Assembly (NCBI GenBank): GCA_965262175.1
Contig: CBDHES010000002.1
Coordinates: 434,001-498,000 of the forward strand
Source: CADEDH01 sp965262175
GTDB taxonomy: Bacteria > Actinomycetota > Acidimicrobiia > Acidimicrobiales > SZUA-35
Length of the DNA stretch: 64,000 bases
Direction of reading: 5' to 3'
Positions 31,982 through 40,458 of the stretch are shown piece after piece; positions within the stretch are counted from its first letter, which is position 1; each line of letters starts with the position of its first letter. The position numbers were made by a program, and so were the translations under genes. Below the pieces are notes generated by a model, which did no database searches, was not told the origin of the DNA, and saw only the letters and a program-made list of their open reading frames with translations.

Positions 31982-32800
31982 ATGACCCTGCGCAAGGTGA
32001 ACGGCACCGACCTCCACGTCGAGACGGTAGGGACGGGCCCGCCGCTGCTCCTCCTCCACGGTGGCCTCGGGCTCGACCACACGTACTTCCGGCCCTACTT
32101 CGACCAGTTGGCCGACGTCGCCACCGTCGTCTACTACGACCATCGAGGCAACGGCCGCTCGGCTCGACCGGCCGACTACCCGTCGGAGATGACGCTCGAG
32201 GCCCTCGTGGCCGACGCCGTCGCCCTCCTCGACGAGTTGGGGTTCGAGCGGGCGACCGTTCTCGGCCACTCCTATGGCGGGTTCATCGCCCAGCTGCTGG
32301 CTATCGCCCACCCCGACCGACTCTCGGGCCTGGTGCTGGTCGACACGGCGCCGGCCTTCGACTACGAACCGGCCCCGACCGGAACCGATGACCAGATGGC
32401 CGCCTTCGGCGAGGTGTTCTCCGGGCCGGCGGCCGACGACGCCACCTGGCGTCGGCTGTGGACGTCGATCTGGCCGATGTACTTCCACACCTACGATGCC
32501 GAGGAAGCGGCCCGGATCGATGCCGGGACCCACTACGCGGCCGACGCCTGGAACACCTCGGCCGGGCTGCTCGCCACGTTCAACACCCTGGACGCCCTCG
32601 GCTCGATGCCGGTTCCGTCGCTGGTGGTCGCCGGGCGCCACGACTTCATCACCCCGCCCGACCCGGGCGCGGCCCGCATCGCCGACCTCATCCCAACCAG
32701 CGAGCTGGTGGTGTACGAGCAGAGCGGCCACTACCCCTTCGTGGAGGAGGAGGCGGCGTTCTTCGCCGACCTCCGGGCGTTCCTCGCCGCTCACACCTGA
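31982..32800 (+). CDS. Alpha/beta hydrolase
   Basis: A 272-aa hydrolase of the proline-iminopeptidase/lactonase-like group. The oxyanion motif LLLHGGLGLDH is near residue 25, nucleophile elbow GHSYGG near 98, acid AGRHDFITPP near 222 and catalytic His in QSGHYPFVEE near 248. Substrate is unknown. ATG at 31982 with GGGAGAG about 6 nt upstream; a TAGGTT -10 candidate lies 33 nt before the start. Confidence 0.92.
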   Translation: MTLRKVNGTDLHVETVGTGPPLLLLHGGLGLDHTYFRPYFDQLADVATVVYYDHRGNGRSARPADYPSEMTLEALVADAVALLDELGFERATVLGHSYGGFIAQLLAIAHPDRLSGLVLVDTAPAFDYEPAPTGTDDQMAAFGEVFSGPAADDATWRRLWTSIWPMYFHTYDAEEAARIDAGTHYAADAWNTSAGLLATFNTLDALGSMPVPSLVVAGRHDFITPPDPGAARIADLIPTSELVVYEQSGHYPFVEEEAAFFADLRAFLAAHT

Positions 32801-32836
32801 CCATCGCCTGACGGTCGGACGGTAAGAGGGGCGGCG

Positions 32837-34042
32837 CTAGTGGGTGCGGCGCCGCTCGGCGTGAGCAGTCAACCGGTCGGCCAGCTCGGCCGGTTCGATG
32901 CCGGCCACCATGGCCTCGATGACCAGGTCGTACTGGGACGGGGGCGTCAGCCGACCGATCGGCTGGTCGCGATCGAGGTTCGTCGGGAAGGGGTACCCCT
33001 CGGCGCCGGCCGCCACCGCACAGGCCAGGAGGCGACGGTCGTGTCCGGCTTCCCATCGGGCCCGGAGGGTCGGGTAGATGGCGTTGACGATCCGCTCCCG
33101 ATCGATCGCTTCGAGAGCCCGACCCATGGCCGACGAGATCTGTAGGAGGTTGGCCATGCGCCGGACGTCAGCGGTCGAGTTGGTACCGCCGGCGTGGATG
33201 ACCGCCGGGTTGAAGAACAGCAGGTCCCCCTTGGCCAGCTCCAGCTGCACTCGGTTCCGCTCGAAGTAGTCGATCAGCTCGGCACGCCGCCACGCCAGAT
33301 ACCCGAGGTCGTACTTCTGGGAGTGGGGAAGGAGCATCGTCGACCCGGCCGCCGCCGGCATGTCGCAGTGGGCGATCGCTCCCTGCAGGGTCAGCACCGG
33401 CGACAGGCGATGGGCGTGGAGCGGGTACTCCGCGGCCCGCTCGTCGGTGGTGAACCCGAGGTGATAGTCCCGGTGGGGTGACTGGGCCCTTCCCCCGGGG
33501 TTGATCACGTTGATCTGAGCCGTGAGCTGGTATGCCGGCCCGAGCCAGGCGGCGGCCGCCAGGTCGACCATGTCGTTGCCGTGGTAGTCGACGAACACCT
33601 CGGGATCGGCGACCGCCAGCTTCTCGAGCGAGTTCCACAACCGTTCGTTGGCGCCCGGCTCGGCATAGTGGTCGCCGCCACCGGCGCCGGCTCGGCGCTC
33701 CACGGCCAAGAGCTCCTCGAAGGCGGCGGTGGCCCGGTCGATCACCTCGCCCGGCACGGCACCGACGACGGCGAACACGCCGGGTCCGTCGGCCAGGACG
33801 GTCGCCAGCTCATCGCGGGCTGCGGCAGCCCGCTCGGCGCCGTCCAGCAGCGGCCGGAGAGACTCGGCCCGATACACCGGCACCCCGGCCACCAGACGAT
33901 CGGCGAGGGGCAGATCGGCCAGGTCCGTCTCCACCTCGACGACGGCCCGAAGGTCGGCCAGGTCGACCCGGTCGGCGGCGGTCACCGCGGCCCTGCTCCC
34001 AGGACCGATGGCGACCGACGGCTCGGACGCGGTCGAGGTCAT
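32837..34042 (-). CDS. PhyH-family Fe(II)/2-oxoglutarate-type dioxygenase
   Basis: A 401-aa protein with the double-stranded beta-helix ligands H-x-D (SPHRDYHLGF, about residue 190) and distal His (NPAVIHAGGTNST, about 275) followed by Arg. This is the phytanoyl-CoA dioxygenase family, which hydroxylates hydrophobic or amino-acid-type substrates. It is the last gene of a four-gene operon after the ATC-hydrolase-like gene, 13 nt downstream. ATG at 34042 is chosen; the open frame upstream overlaps the previous gene. Confidence 0.87.
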   Translation of the reverse strand: MTSTASEPSVAIGPGSRAAVTAADRVDLADLRAVVEVETDLADLPLADRLVAGVPVYRAESLRPLLDGAERAAAARDELATVLADGPGVFAVVGAVPGEVIDRATAAFEELLAVERRAGAGGGDHYAEPGANERLWNSLEKLAVADPEVFVDYHGNDMVDLAAAAWLGPAYQLTAQINVINPGGRAQSPHRDYHLGFTTDERAAEYPLHAHRLSPVLTLQGAIAHCDMPAAAGSTMLLPHSQKYDLGYLAWRRAELIDYFERNRVQLELAKGDLLFFNPAVIHAGGTNSTADVRRMANLLQISSAMGRALEAIDRERIVNAIYPTLRARWEAGHDRRLLACAVAAGAEGYPFPTNLDRDQPIGRLTPPSQYDLVIEAMVAGIEPAELADRLTAHAERRRTH

Positions 34043-34055
34043 GAGCGCCGACCCG

Positions 34056-34580
34056 TCACAGCTCGACCGGCGTACCGTCGCCGAGCCGGTACACGAAGTC
34101 ACAGTGGTCGGCGCCGCCCATGATCGTCTGGGTCCGGGTGAACTCGATCGCCGGGTTGAACCCCTCGACCATCGTCCCATCCCGGTCGCACGACATCATG
34201 GCCCCCAGATCGGCCAACCCGAGATCCCGGTACATCTCGGCGTAGCGGCAGCGGGTGACGTTGAACGCGAAGGTGTCCTCGCTCTGCTCGACCACGTCGA
34301 TCTCCAGCGCCCCGCCCTTGGTCCAGTTGTCGAGCGAACCGGCGAAGTGGTCGAGGTCGTCGCCGCCGACGAAGCCGGCCAGGTCACGCCCCTGGGACCG
34401 GGCGACGTCGACGATGACCTCCCGGGCGATCGGGTAGACCCGCTCGGCCCCGAGCTCGGCGGCCAGGCGCTCGAGGATCGGGGCCACGATCCGGGCCTCG
34501 ATCTCCCGTCGCTTGAGAACGCCGACGTCGTTGAGGGTGTCAGGCCGGGGGTCTTGGGGCTCGGGTGCTTCGGCGGTCAT
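34056..34580 (-). CDS. L-2-amino-thiazoline-4-carboxylic acid hydrolase-like protein
   Basis: A 174-aa protein ending in the characteristic C-terminal block AMMSCDRDGTMVEGFNPAIEFTRTQTIMGGADHCDFVYR. There the S-C-D-x-D, F-N-P, R-T-x-T and C-D-F residues define the ATC-hydrolase family. The archetype opens a thiazoline ring in cysteine production, but most homologues are uncharacterised. ATG at 34580 overlaps the stop of the quinone-oxidoreductase gene by ATGA. It is co-expressed with a PhyH dioxygenase. Confidence 0.85.
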   Translation of the reverse strand: MTAEAPEPQDPRPDTLNDVGVLKRREIEARIVAPILERLAAELGAERVYPIAREVIVDVARSQGRDLAGFVGGDDLDHFAGSLDNWTKGGALEIDVVEQSEDTFAFNVTRCRYAEMYRDLGLADLGAMMSCDRDGTMVEGFNPAIEFTRTQTIMGGADHCDFVYRLGDGTPVEL

Positions 34581-35551
34581 GGCTCGATCACGACCTTCCC
34601 CAACGCCTTGCGGTCCATCAGGGCCCGGAGGGCCTCGTCGGCCCGCTCCAACGGGTAGCGCCCCGAGACGTGGGGTGTGAGCTTCCCCGAGGCGGTCAGC
34701 TCGATCAGCTCGGCCGAGACCTTGTCGGCCAGCTCCCGATCCCGACTGGTCATCGCCCCGTAGAAGACGCCGACGATCTGGCAGCTCTTGAGCAGCGTCA
34801 GGTTCAGGGGGATGGCCGGGATACCGGCGGTGAACCCGATCACCAGGAACCGCCCCTCCCAGCCGATGGCCCGCAACGCCGACTCGGCGTAGTCCCCGCC
34901 GACGCAGTCGTAGATAACGTCGACCCCTTTGCCGTCGGTCAGCTCCTTGGCCCGGTCCTTGAGGTTCTCGGTGGCGTAGTTGATCGTGTCGTCGGCCCCT
35001 CGCTCCCGACACAGATCGAGCTTGTCCTCCCGGGACGCGGCGGCGATGACCCGGGCTCCCATCAGCTTGCCCAGCTCGACCGCCGACAGCCCGACGTTGC
35101 CCCCGGCTCCGAGAATCAACAACGTCTCGCCCGGCTTCAGATCGCCCCGATACTTGAGGCCATAGAGCGAGGTCCCGTAGGCGTAGTTGAGGCCGGTCGA
35201 CTCGGCGAAGCCGACCGAGTCGGGCAGGACCCGGGCCCCCACGGCGGGGACCACGGCCAGCTCGGCGAACCCACCGGTCGTGCCGAGGCCGCCCACCACC
35301 CGATCGCCGACCGAAAAGCCCTCGACCTCACCGCCGACGGCGGCCACGACACCGGCCACCTCGCCACCGGGCACATAGGGCGGCGGCGCCTTGAACTGGT
35401 ACTTGTCCTCCAGCATCAGGGTGTCGGGGAAAGTGACGGCGGCCGCCTTCACCTCGACCAAGAGGTCGGTCGAACCGGGCACCGGATCGGGGCGTTCTTC
35501 GACGACCAGATTCTCGGGGGGACCGAACGCCTTGCAGACGACTGCTCTCAT
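34577..35551 (-). CDS. NADPH:quinone oxidoreductase-family (zinc-free MDR) protein
   Basis: A 324-aa medium-chain reductase. The GroES-like N-terminal half (YVPGGEVAGVVAAVGG) and the Rossmann motif ILGAGGNVGLSAVELGKLMGARVIAAAS identify the quinone-oxidoreductase class; structural and catalytic zinc ligands are absent. Such enzymes reduce quinones or alpha,beta-unsaturated carbonyls. It follows the enoyl-CoA hydratase gene by 36 nt and overlaps the ATC-hydrolase-like gene. Confidence 0.9.
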   Translation of the reverse strand: MRAVVCKAFGPPENLVVEERPDPVPGSTDLLVEVKAAAVTFPDTLMLEDKYQFKAPPPYVPGGEVAGVVAAVGGEVEGFSVGDRVVGGLGTTGGFAELAVVPAVGARVLPDSVGFAESTGLNYAYGTSLYGLKYRGDLKPGETLLILGAGGNVGLSAVELGKLMGARVIAAASREDKLDLCRERGADDTINYATENLKDRAKELTDGKGVDVIYDCVGGDYAESALRAIGWEGRFLVIGFTAGIPAIPLNLTLLKSCQIVGVFYGAMTSRDRELADKVSAELIELTASGKLTPHVSGRYPLERADEALRALMDRKALGKVVIEP

Positions 35552-35587
35552 GACGGGCTCGCCTCTCTTCTCTCGTTGCTCGAACGG

Positions 35588-36394
35588 CTAACGGCCCTGG
35601 AACACCGGCGGCCGCTTCTCGACGAAGGCTCGGGGACCCTCGCGAGCGTCGGCCGTCTGACCCAGGGCATCGCTCTCGGCCGCTTCCATCGCCAGGGCAT
35701 CGGCCTCGCTCAAGTCCGCCGAGGCCCGAAGCACCCTCCGAGCGGCTCGAACCGCCAAGGGGGCGTTGGCCGCGATGGTGGCCGCCAACTCCATCGCCAC
35801 CGGGCGGACGTTGTCGGCCGGCTCCAGCCGGTTGATCAGCCCGTAGGGAGCTAGCTGGTCGCTGGTCAGCGGCTTGCCGGTCAACAACAGCTCCTGGGCG
35901 ACGGCCAGTGGCAGGTGGCGACCGAGCCGGGCCGTTCCGCCCATGGCCGGGATGAGCCCGAGCGCCACCTCGGACAGGCCCAGCTTCACACCACGGGCCA
36001 CGATGCGGAGATCAGCGGCCAACATCAGCTCCATCCCGCCGGCGATGGCATGCCCCGAGACGGCGGCGATCACCGGCTTGCCGAGATCGACATCCCGCAA
36101 CGTGGCCCGCCCGAGGAGCCCCTGGTCGGCCACGATCGCCTCCCCGGCGGGGGTGGACGGCTCGGCCGCGCCGGTGATCAGCGGGATCGTCTCCGCCAGA
36201 TCGAACCCGGCGCAGAACGTCGAACCGGTGGCGGCGGTGATCACGACGACCCGCACGGCATCGTCGCCGGCCAGCCGGTCCCAGGTGTCGGCCAGCGCGA
36301 CGATCAGCTCGGGATCGAGGGCGTTACGGGCCTCGGGACGGTTCAACGCGACGACCGCAACGTGCTCCGACACGTACGTTTCGACGACTCCCAT
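35588..36394 (-). CDS. Enoyl-CoA hydratase/isomerase family protein
   Basis: A 268-aa crotonase. The oxyanion-hole segments STFCAGFDL and GHAIAGGMEL are present. The Glu of LSEVALGLIPAMGGTARL is in the position of a catalytic Glu. The second acid position of classical hydratases falls in GGMEL. It acts in acyl-CoA breakdown and is the first gene of the operon. ATG at 36394 is chosen because TACGCT (forward 36401-36406) ends 6 nt upstream; the GTG two codons earlier lies inside that spacer. Confidence 0.92.
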   Translation of the reverse strand: MGVVETYVSEHVAVVALNRPEARNALDPELIVALADTWDRLAGDDAVRVVVITAATGSTFCAGFDLAETIPLITGAAEPSTPAGEAIVADQGLLGRATLRDVDLGKPVIAAVSGHAIAGGMELMLAADLRIVARGVKLGLSEVALGLIPAMGGTARLGRHLPLAVAQELLLTGKPLTSDQLAPYGLINRLEPADNVRPVAMELAATIAANAPLAVRAARRVLRASADLSEADALAMEAAESDALGQTADAREGPRAFVEKRPPVFQGR

Positions 36395-36400
36395 CGGCAC

Positions 36401-36406
36401 AGCGTA
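36401..36406 (-). promoter_or_regulatory. Leaderless -10 element TACGCT
   Basis: Minus-strand TACGCT, 6 nt before the ATG at 36394, marks the likely promoter of the four-gene operon. On the opposite strand TAGAAC (36462-36467) lies 7 nt before the divergent hydrolase ATG, a near match. Confidence 0.5.
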
Positions 36407-36474
36407 GAACCGCGCACGGGCCGGGGAGGAAACGAACCGGGCCGAAACTCTGGCCGCCGGGTAGAACCGGGTTC

Positions 36475-37059
36475 ATGCCCGAACAACCCGACCTCGTCCT
36501 CCCCCACCGACCGGCCGGTCTGGTCGTCACCCCGGGGGCCAGCGCCGACCGCGACCACAAGACGCTGGTGGCCCTCGACGACGGCCTCCCAGAGATCACG
36601 GTCGTCCGGTTGACGCTTGCGACGACCAGCGTCAACCGGGCCGCCGACAAGGTCCGGTCGGCGGTCGACGAGCTGGCCCAGCGCCTCGACGCCCGACCCG
36701 ACGACATCGCTCTCGGCGGTCGGAGCTTCGGCGGCCGAGCGTGCTCGGTGGCGGTCGCCGACGGCCTCCCGGCGGCCGGGCTCGTCCTCCTCAGCTACCC
36801 CCTCCACCCCCCGGGCAAGCCCGACCAGCTCCGGACCGATCACTTCGATCGGATCACCGCTCCGGCCCTGTTCGTGTCGGGCCGCAAGGATCCGTTCGGC
36901 TCGCCCCAGGAGTTCGCCACCCACCTCCCGGGCCTGGCCGGCCGGTGGCGCAGCGAATGGATCGACGGCAACCACGCGCCGGCGGGGGCCGAGGCGGCGA
37001 TCGTGGCGCTCGTGCGCGCCTTCATCGGCCTCGACCCCCGCCCGCAGGAGTCAGATTGA
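36475..37059 (+). CDS. Small alpha/beta hydrolase (KANL3/Tex30-like)
   Basis: A 194-aa compact alpha/beta hydrolase. Nucleophile elbow GRSFGG (about residue 82), acid SGRKDPFGSP (about 137) and catalytic His GNHAP (about 163) form a full triad. It lacks a lid domain. The family includes dienelactone-hydrolase-like and Tex30-like proteins of unknown substrate. ATG at 36475, 7 nt after TAGAAC. It is convergent with proX; a small hairpin CGCCAG-GCTCAG-CTGGCG (37065-37082) covers the proX stop. Confidence 0.86.
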   Translation: MPEQPDLVLPHRPAGLVVTPGASADRDHKTLVALDDGLPEITVVRLTLATTSVNRAADKVRSAVDELAQRLDARPDDIALGGRSFGGRACSVAVADGLPAAGLVLLSYPLHPPGKPDQLRTDHFDRITAPALFVSGRKDPFGSPQEFATHLPGLAGRWRSEWIDGNHAPAGAEAAIVALVRAFIGLDPRPQESD

Positions 37060-37072
37060 GTTGTCGCCAGGC

Positions 37073-38191
37073 TCAGCTGGCGGCGATGGCGGCGTCGATC
37101 CAGGCGTCGACGGTGCCCCGGTTGTCCTCGATCCAGGTCTCGGCGAGCCCGCGGATGCACTCGACGGTGTCACAGCCAGCGTCCTGCTCGACGTTGGCCA
37201 GCGAGACGTCGATCACCGAGAGCTTGACCTGACGGAACAGCTCGGCGGCGGCCGGGTTGGCCTCGATGAAGTCGTTGTTGGCCGTCACCTGGATGTCGGC
37301 CGCGACCCACCCGAGCTGGCAGTTCTCAGCATCGGCGGCCGCCGGGCACTGCTCGGCGGGGATGTTCCCCTGGCCGGGACGCTGGTCGAAGTCCTCGCCG
37401 CCCTCTTCACCGAGCGGGTTCGAGTCGTCGATGACCTCATCGACGGCCAGCCAGTAGACGTTCTCACCGGGGATCAGCTCGGTCACGTAGGCGCTGGGGG
37501 TCCAGGTGTAGATCACCATCGGCTCACCCTCGTCGACCCGGGCGATCGCCTCGGCGACGTTGGCGTCGTAGCCAGCGATGTTCTGGGTGATGTTCTCCCA
37601 GCCGGAGAAGGCGATCTGGGCCTCGATGATGTTGTCGCAGGTCCAGCTCTCCTGGCAGCCGAGGATCTCGGCAACGCCGTCACCGTCGCTGTCGAACAGG
37701 GCGGTGATCTCCGGGTCGTCGTTCAGCTGATCGAGGTGGGTGATGTTGTACTCATCGGCGGTGGCCTTGTCGATCAGGTACCCCTGGAGCCCACCGGCGA
37801 TCATCTCCTCACCGAGGATCGAGAGATGGTCGTCGACCACCGACCCGTCGGGCAGCTCGGCCTCGAGCCAGGCCTGGTGGCCCGGATACCAGCTGTTGAC
37901 CCAGAAGTCGAAGTCGCCTTCGGCCATCGCCAGGTAGGCGAGCGACGGGCCGAGCTCGAGCTCCGACGGCTCACTCACGGTGTACCCGAGCTCCTCGAGC
38001 AACAGCTTGTACAGCTCGGCCTGGTAGTAGCCGGTCGACCAGTCGGCCCGGGCCATCGTCACCTCGACGCCCTCGCCGGGTAGGTCACCGCCCGACGCCG
38101 ACGAGTCATCGTCGGAGCCACAGGCGGCCGCGATCAGCGCCACGGCGGCGACGATCGCGAGGAGCATGTTCTGTTTGAGCTTTTTCTTCAT
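37073..38191 (-). CDS. proX: Glycine betaine/proline ABC substrate-binding lipoprotein ProX
   Basis: A 372-aa OpuAC-type binding protein. The lipobox I-A-A-A-C lies at about residues 20-24; residues WSTGYYQAELYKLLLEELGY and FDFWVNSWYPGHQAW contain the Trp-rich features that cage quaternary amines. Two Cys pairs (CQESWTCDN; CDTVECIRG) may form disulfides. ATG at 38191 with GGGAGA upstream; a 24-residue in-frame extension is rejected. It is the last gene of proV-proW-proX, separated from proW by 170 nt, so it may also have its own transcript. Confidence 0.93.
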   Translation of the reverse strand: MKKKLKQNMLLAIVAAVALIAAACGSDDDSSASGGDLPGEGVEVTMARADWSTGYYQAELYKLLLEELGYTVSEPSELELGPSLAYLAMAEGDFDFWVNSWYPGHQAWLEAELPDGSVVDDHLSILGEEMIAGGLQGYLIDKATADEYNITHLDQLNDDPEITALFDSDGDGVAEILGCQESWTCDNIIEAQIAFSGWENITQNIAGYDANVAEAIARVDEGEPMVIYTWTPSAYVTELIPGENVYWLAVDEVIDDSNPLGEEGGEDFDQRPGQGNIPAEQCPAAADAENCQLGWVAADIQVTANNDFIEANPAAAELFRQVKLSVIDVSLANVEQDAGCDTVECIRGLAETWIEDNRGTVDAWIDAAIAAS

Positions 38192-38272
38192 TGGATTTCT
38201 CCCAAAGTTGCGTAGCCGTATCACCCGAATTTCCGGGAACGGAAACCGCCCGAACCCCGGCAATACGAACGT

Positions 38273-38287
38273 TCACCATAGTGGTGA
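38273..38287. repeat. Short palindrome between proW and proX
   Basis: TCACCA-TAG-TGGTGA is a perfect 6-bp dyad with a 3-nt loop in the 170-nt gap between proW and proX. It could be an operator, or a stem-loop protecting or processing the proX message. No strong promoter is seen in the gap. Confidence 0.45.
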
Positions 38288-38361
38288 CCCTTGTTCAGCG
38301 TGGTACCGAGCGGCACGCGACGCCGAGATTGCAGTGAAACTGTCGTGGAGTCGGCCGATGC

Positions 38362-40458
38362 TCAGCCGACGGTGGCGAGCGGTCGGTCCTCGACCGGGGT
38401 GGGATCCTCGACGACCTCCGGAGCCCCCGATCCATCGGGAGCATCGCCGTCGTCGTAGAGGCGGCGACGACCGAAGTCGCCGAGGATGCCGACCGATGAC
38501 GCCAGGAGGATGAACCCGCCACAGAGCGCCAGGAACGACCCGACGCCGCTGACGTAGTTCGGGTCGGCGGCCCGGGCGAGGGTGCCGATCCAGCCAGCGG
38601 AGATGGCCATCACACCGGCGCCGATCCCCACCGAGATGGCGCCCCAGAACCACCGGGTCCGCTCGCCGAGTCCACCGACGCCGGCACTGAGCAGCCCGGC
38701 GATGGCGCCGAGCCCGCCCAGCACGAGCGACCAGAGGCCCAGGCGGGCCCCGTCTCCGGTCAGGCCATCGGTGACGATGATCTCGGTCCGGGCTGCGCTC
38801 GAGGTCAGCGAGGTGATCTGTGACGCGATGACACCCTGGCGGGTCGGGTCGTCGCCCGCCTCCTCCAGCAGCGCGTCGATCTCGGCCTGCAGCTCCGGGG
38901 TGATGACGACGTCGCGCCGCTCATCGAAACTCCACCCGGCGAACATGGCACCGAGCAGGACCCCGATGGCGGCCAGCGCCCCGAAGACCCGGCCCCGGGA
39001 AACGTTGACCGCCACCGGCTTGAGCGTCTCCTGGGGAGCGACCCGGAGCCAGAGGATGGCGCCGGCAGCAGCCAGCACCGATCCGACGACCGCGGCCACG
39101 ATGCCGAGCTCCCACCCGACCGGCGTGGCGTTGGGGGCGCCTTCGGCGAGCTGGTACGCGCCCATCATCACGAGGGCCAGGAGCGAGGCGACGGTCGCGC
39201 CGGCCGCGCCGAGCCATCGGCCGGCGGTGCCGGGCCGGAACCAGCCGACGGCGGCCGCGGCCACGACGAAGAGCCCGGACGCCAGGGCGATGTAGCCGAA
39301 CCACGAGCCACCCGACGCCTGCAGGCCGTTGAAGGTCTGACCGGCCAGGTCCTCGTCGGCCCGCCGCCCGAAGGCGCTGAACCGTCCGGCGTCGGCCGTC
39401 CACGGGAGTGCCACCGACACCGCCAGCAACACGCCGCCGAGCGCGGCGAGCCCGATCGGGAGCCGCTCGGCAGCGCCGGCCGGCTGGTACTCCCAGGCGC
39501 TGGCACCCTCGGTGCTGTCGCTCGGCAGTTGGGCCTCGGGGTCGCGACGATGGGCCCAGGCGGCCCGGAGCTTCTCGAAGAACCCCCGGCTGTCGTCTTC
39601 CCGCTGGGTGATCCGGTCGAGGGTCACCGCCACGAGGAAGAAGGCGAGACCGGCCGATGCGGCGAGCGCCGGGTCCTGGTTCGACAGGGCTCGGAACAGC
39701 AACCTGCCCAGCCCCCCGGCGCCCATGATGGCGGCGATACCGAGCATCGAGATCGCCAACAGCAGCGTCTGGTTGATGCCGGTCATGATCGCCGGCCGGG
39801 CCAGCGGCAACTGGACCTCGGTCAACACCCGACGTTCCGACGAGCCGTAGGCCCGTGCCGCCTCGACAACGTCTTCGGGGACCTGCCGAACGCCCAGGTT
39901 GGTCAGCCGGATCAGCGGCGGCAGCGCGAAGATCATCGTCACCATCGTCGCCGAGACGGGGCCCGTCCCCCAGAAGAAGATGAACGGGAGCATGTAGACG
40001 AACGAGTGGACGACCTGCATGGCATCGAGCACTGGTCTCACGACCTGCCAGACGCCATCTATTCGCCCGCTGAGCACGCCGACCGGAATGCCGATCAACA
40101 CGCAGAGGAACACCGCCACGCCGATGTAGCCGATCGTCCGGGCCGTCTCCAGCCAGTAGGCGGTACCGAGAAGCCCGCAGACGGTGAGCGCCACGGTGGT
40201 GAACGCTGCGACCTGCACCCCTCGGGCCAGGAAGGCGATCAGCGCCATGCCGGCCACGACGGCCAGCCAGGGGATGTCCTCCAGGAAGTTGGCGACGAGG
40301 GTGTCGATCAGGAAGTCGAACGGCCACTCGATGACCTGGAGCACCGGCTCCAGCTCATTGTCGATCCAGTCGATCGACTGCTCGATCCAGTCGCCGAACG
40401 GGATCTCCCATTGGTCGAGCACCTCGTTGTCGAGTATGCCCGGCTCCTGCTGGCTCAT
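38362..40458 (-). CDS. proW: Glycine betaine/proline ABC permease ProW with large C-terminal extension
   Basis: A 698-aa protein, about twice the usual ProW length. The N-terminal 300 residues are a full permease with the EAA-type loop EDVVEAARAYGSSERRVLTEVQLPLARPAIMTGI. Residues about 330-670 add roughly eight membrane helices with one soluble loop (about residues 510-560, DERRDVVITPELQAEIDALLEEAGDD). I recognise no family for the extension. The ATG overlaps proV by ATGA. The extension may be a sensor or a membrane partner; it is open throughout, so a sequencing fusion is unlikely. Confidence 0.9.
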   Translation of the reverse strand: MSQQEPGILDNEVLDQWEIPFGDWIEQSIDWIDNELEPVLQVIEWPFDFLIDTLVANFLEDIPWLAVVAGMALIAFLARGVQVAAFTTVALTVCGLLGTAYWLETARTIGYIGVAVFLCVLIGIPVGVLSGRIDGVWQVVRPVLDAMQVVHSFVYMLPFIFFWGTGPVSATMVTMIFALPPLIRLTNLGVRQVPEDVVEAARAYGSSERRVLTEVQLPLARPAIMTGINQTLLLAISMLGIAAIMGAGGLGRLLFRALSNQDPALAASAGLAFFLVAVTLDRITQREDDSRGFFEKLRAAWAHRRDPEAQLPSDSTEGASAWEYQPAGAAERLPIGLAALGGVLLAVSVALPWTADAGRFSAFGRRADEDLAGQTFNGLQASGGSWFGYIALASGLFVVAAAAVGWFRPGTAGRWLGAAGATVASLLALVMMGAYQLAEGAPNATPVGWELGIVAAVVGSVLAAAGAILWLRVAPQETLKPVAVNVSRGRVFGALAAIGVLLGAMFAGWSFDERRDVVITPELQAEIDALLEEAGDDPTRQGVIASQITSLTSSAARTEIIVTDGLTGDGARLGLWSLVLGGLGAIAGLLSAGVGGLGERTRWFWGAISVGIGAGVMAISAGWIGTLARAADPNYVSGVGSFLALCGGFILLASSVGILGDFGRRRLYDDGDAPDGSGAPEVVEDPTPVEDRPLATVG

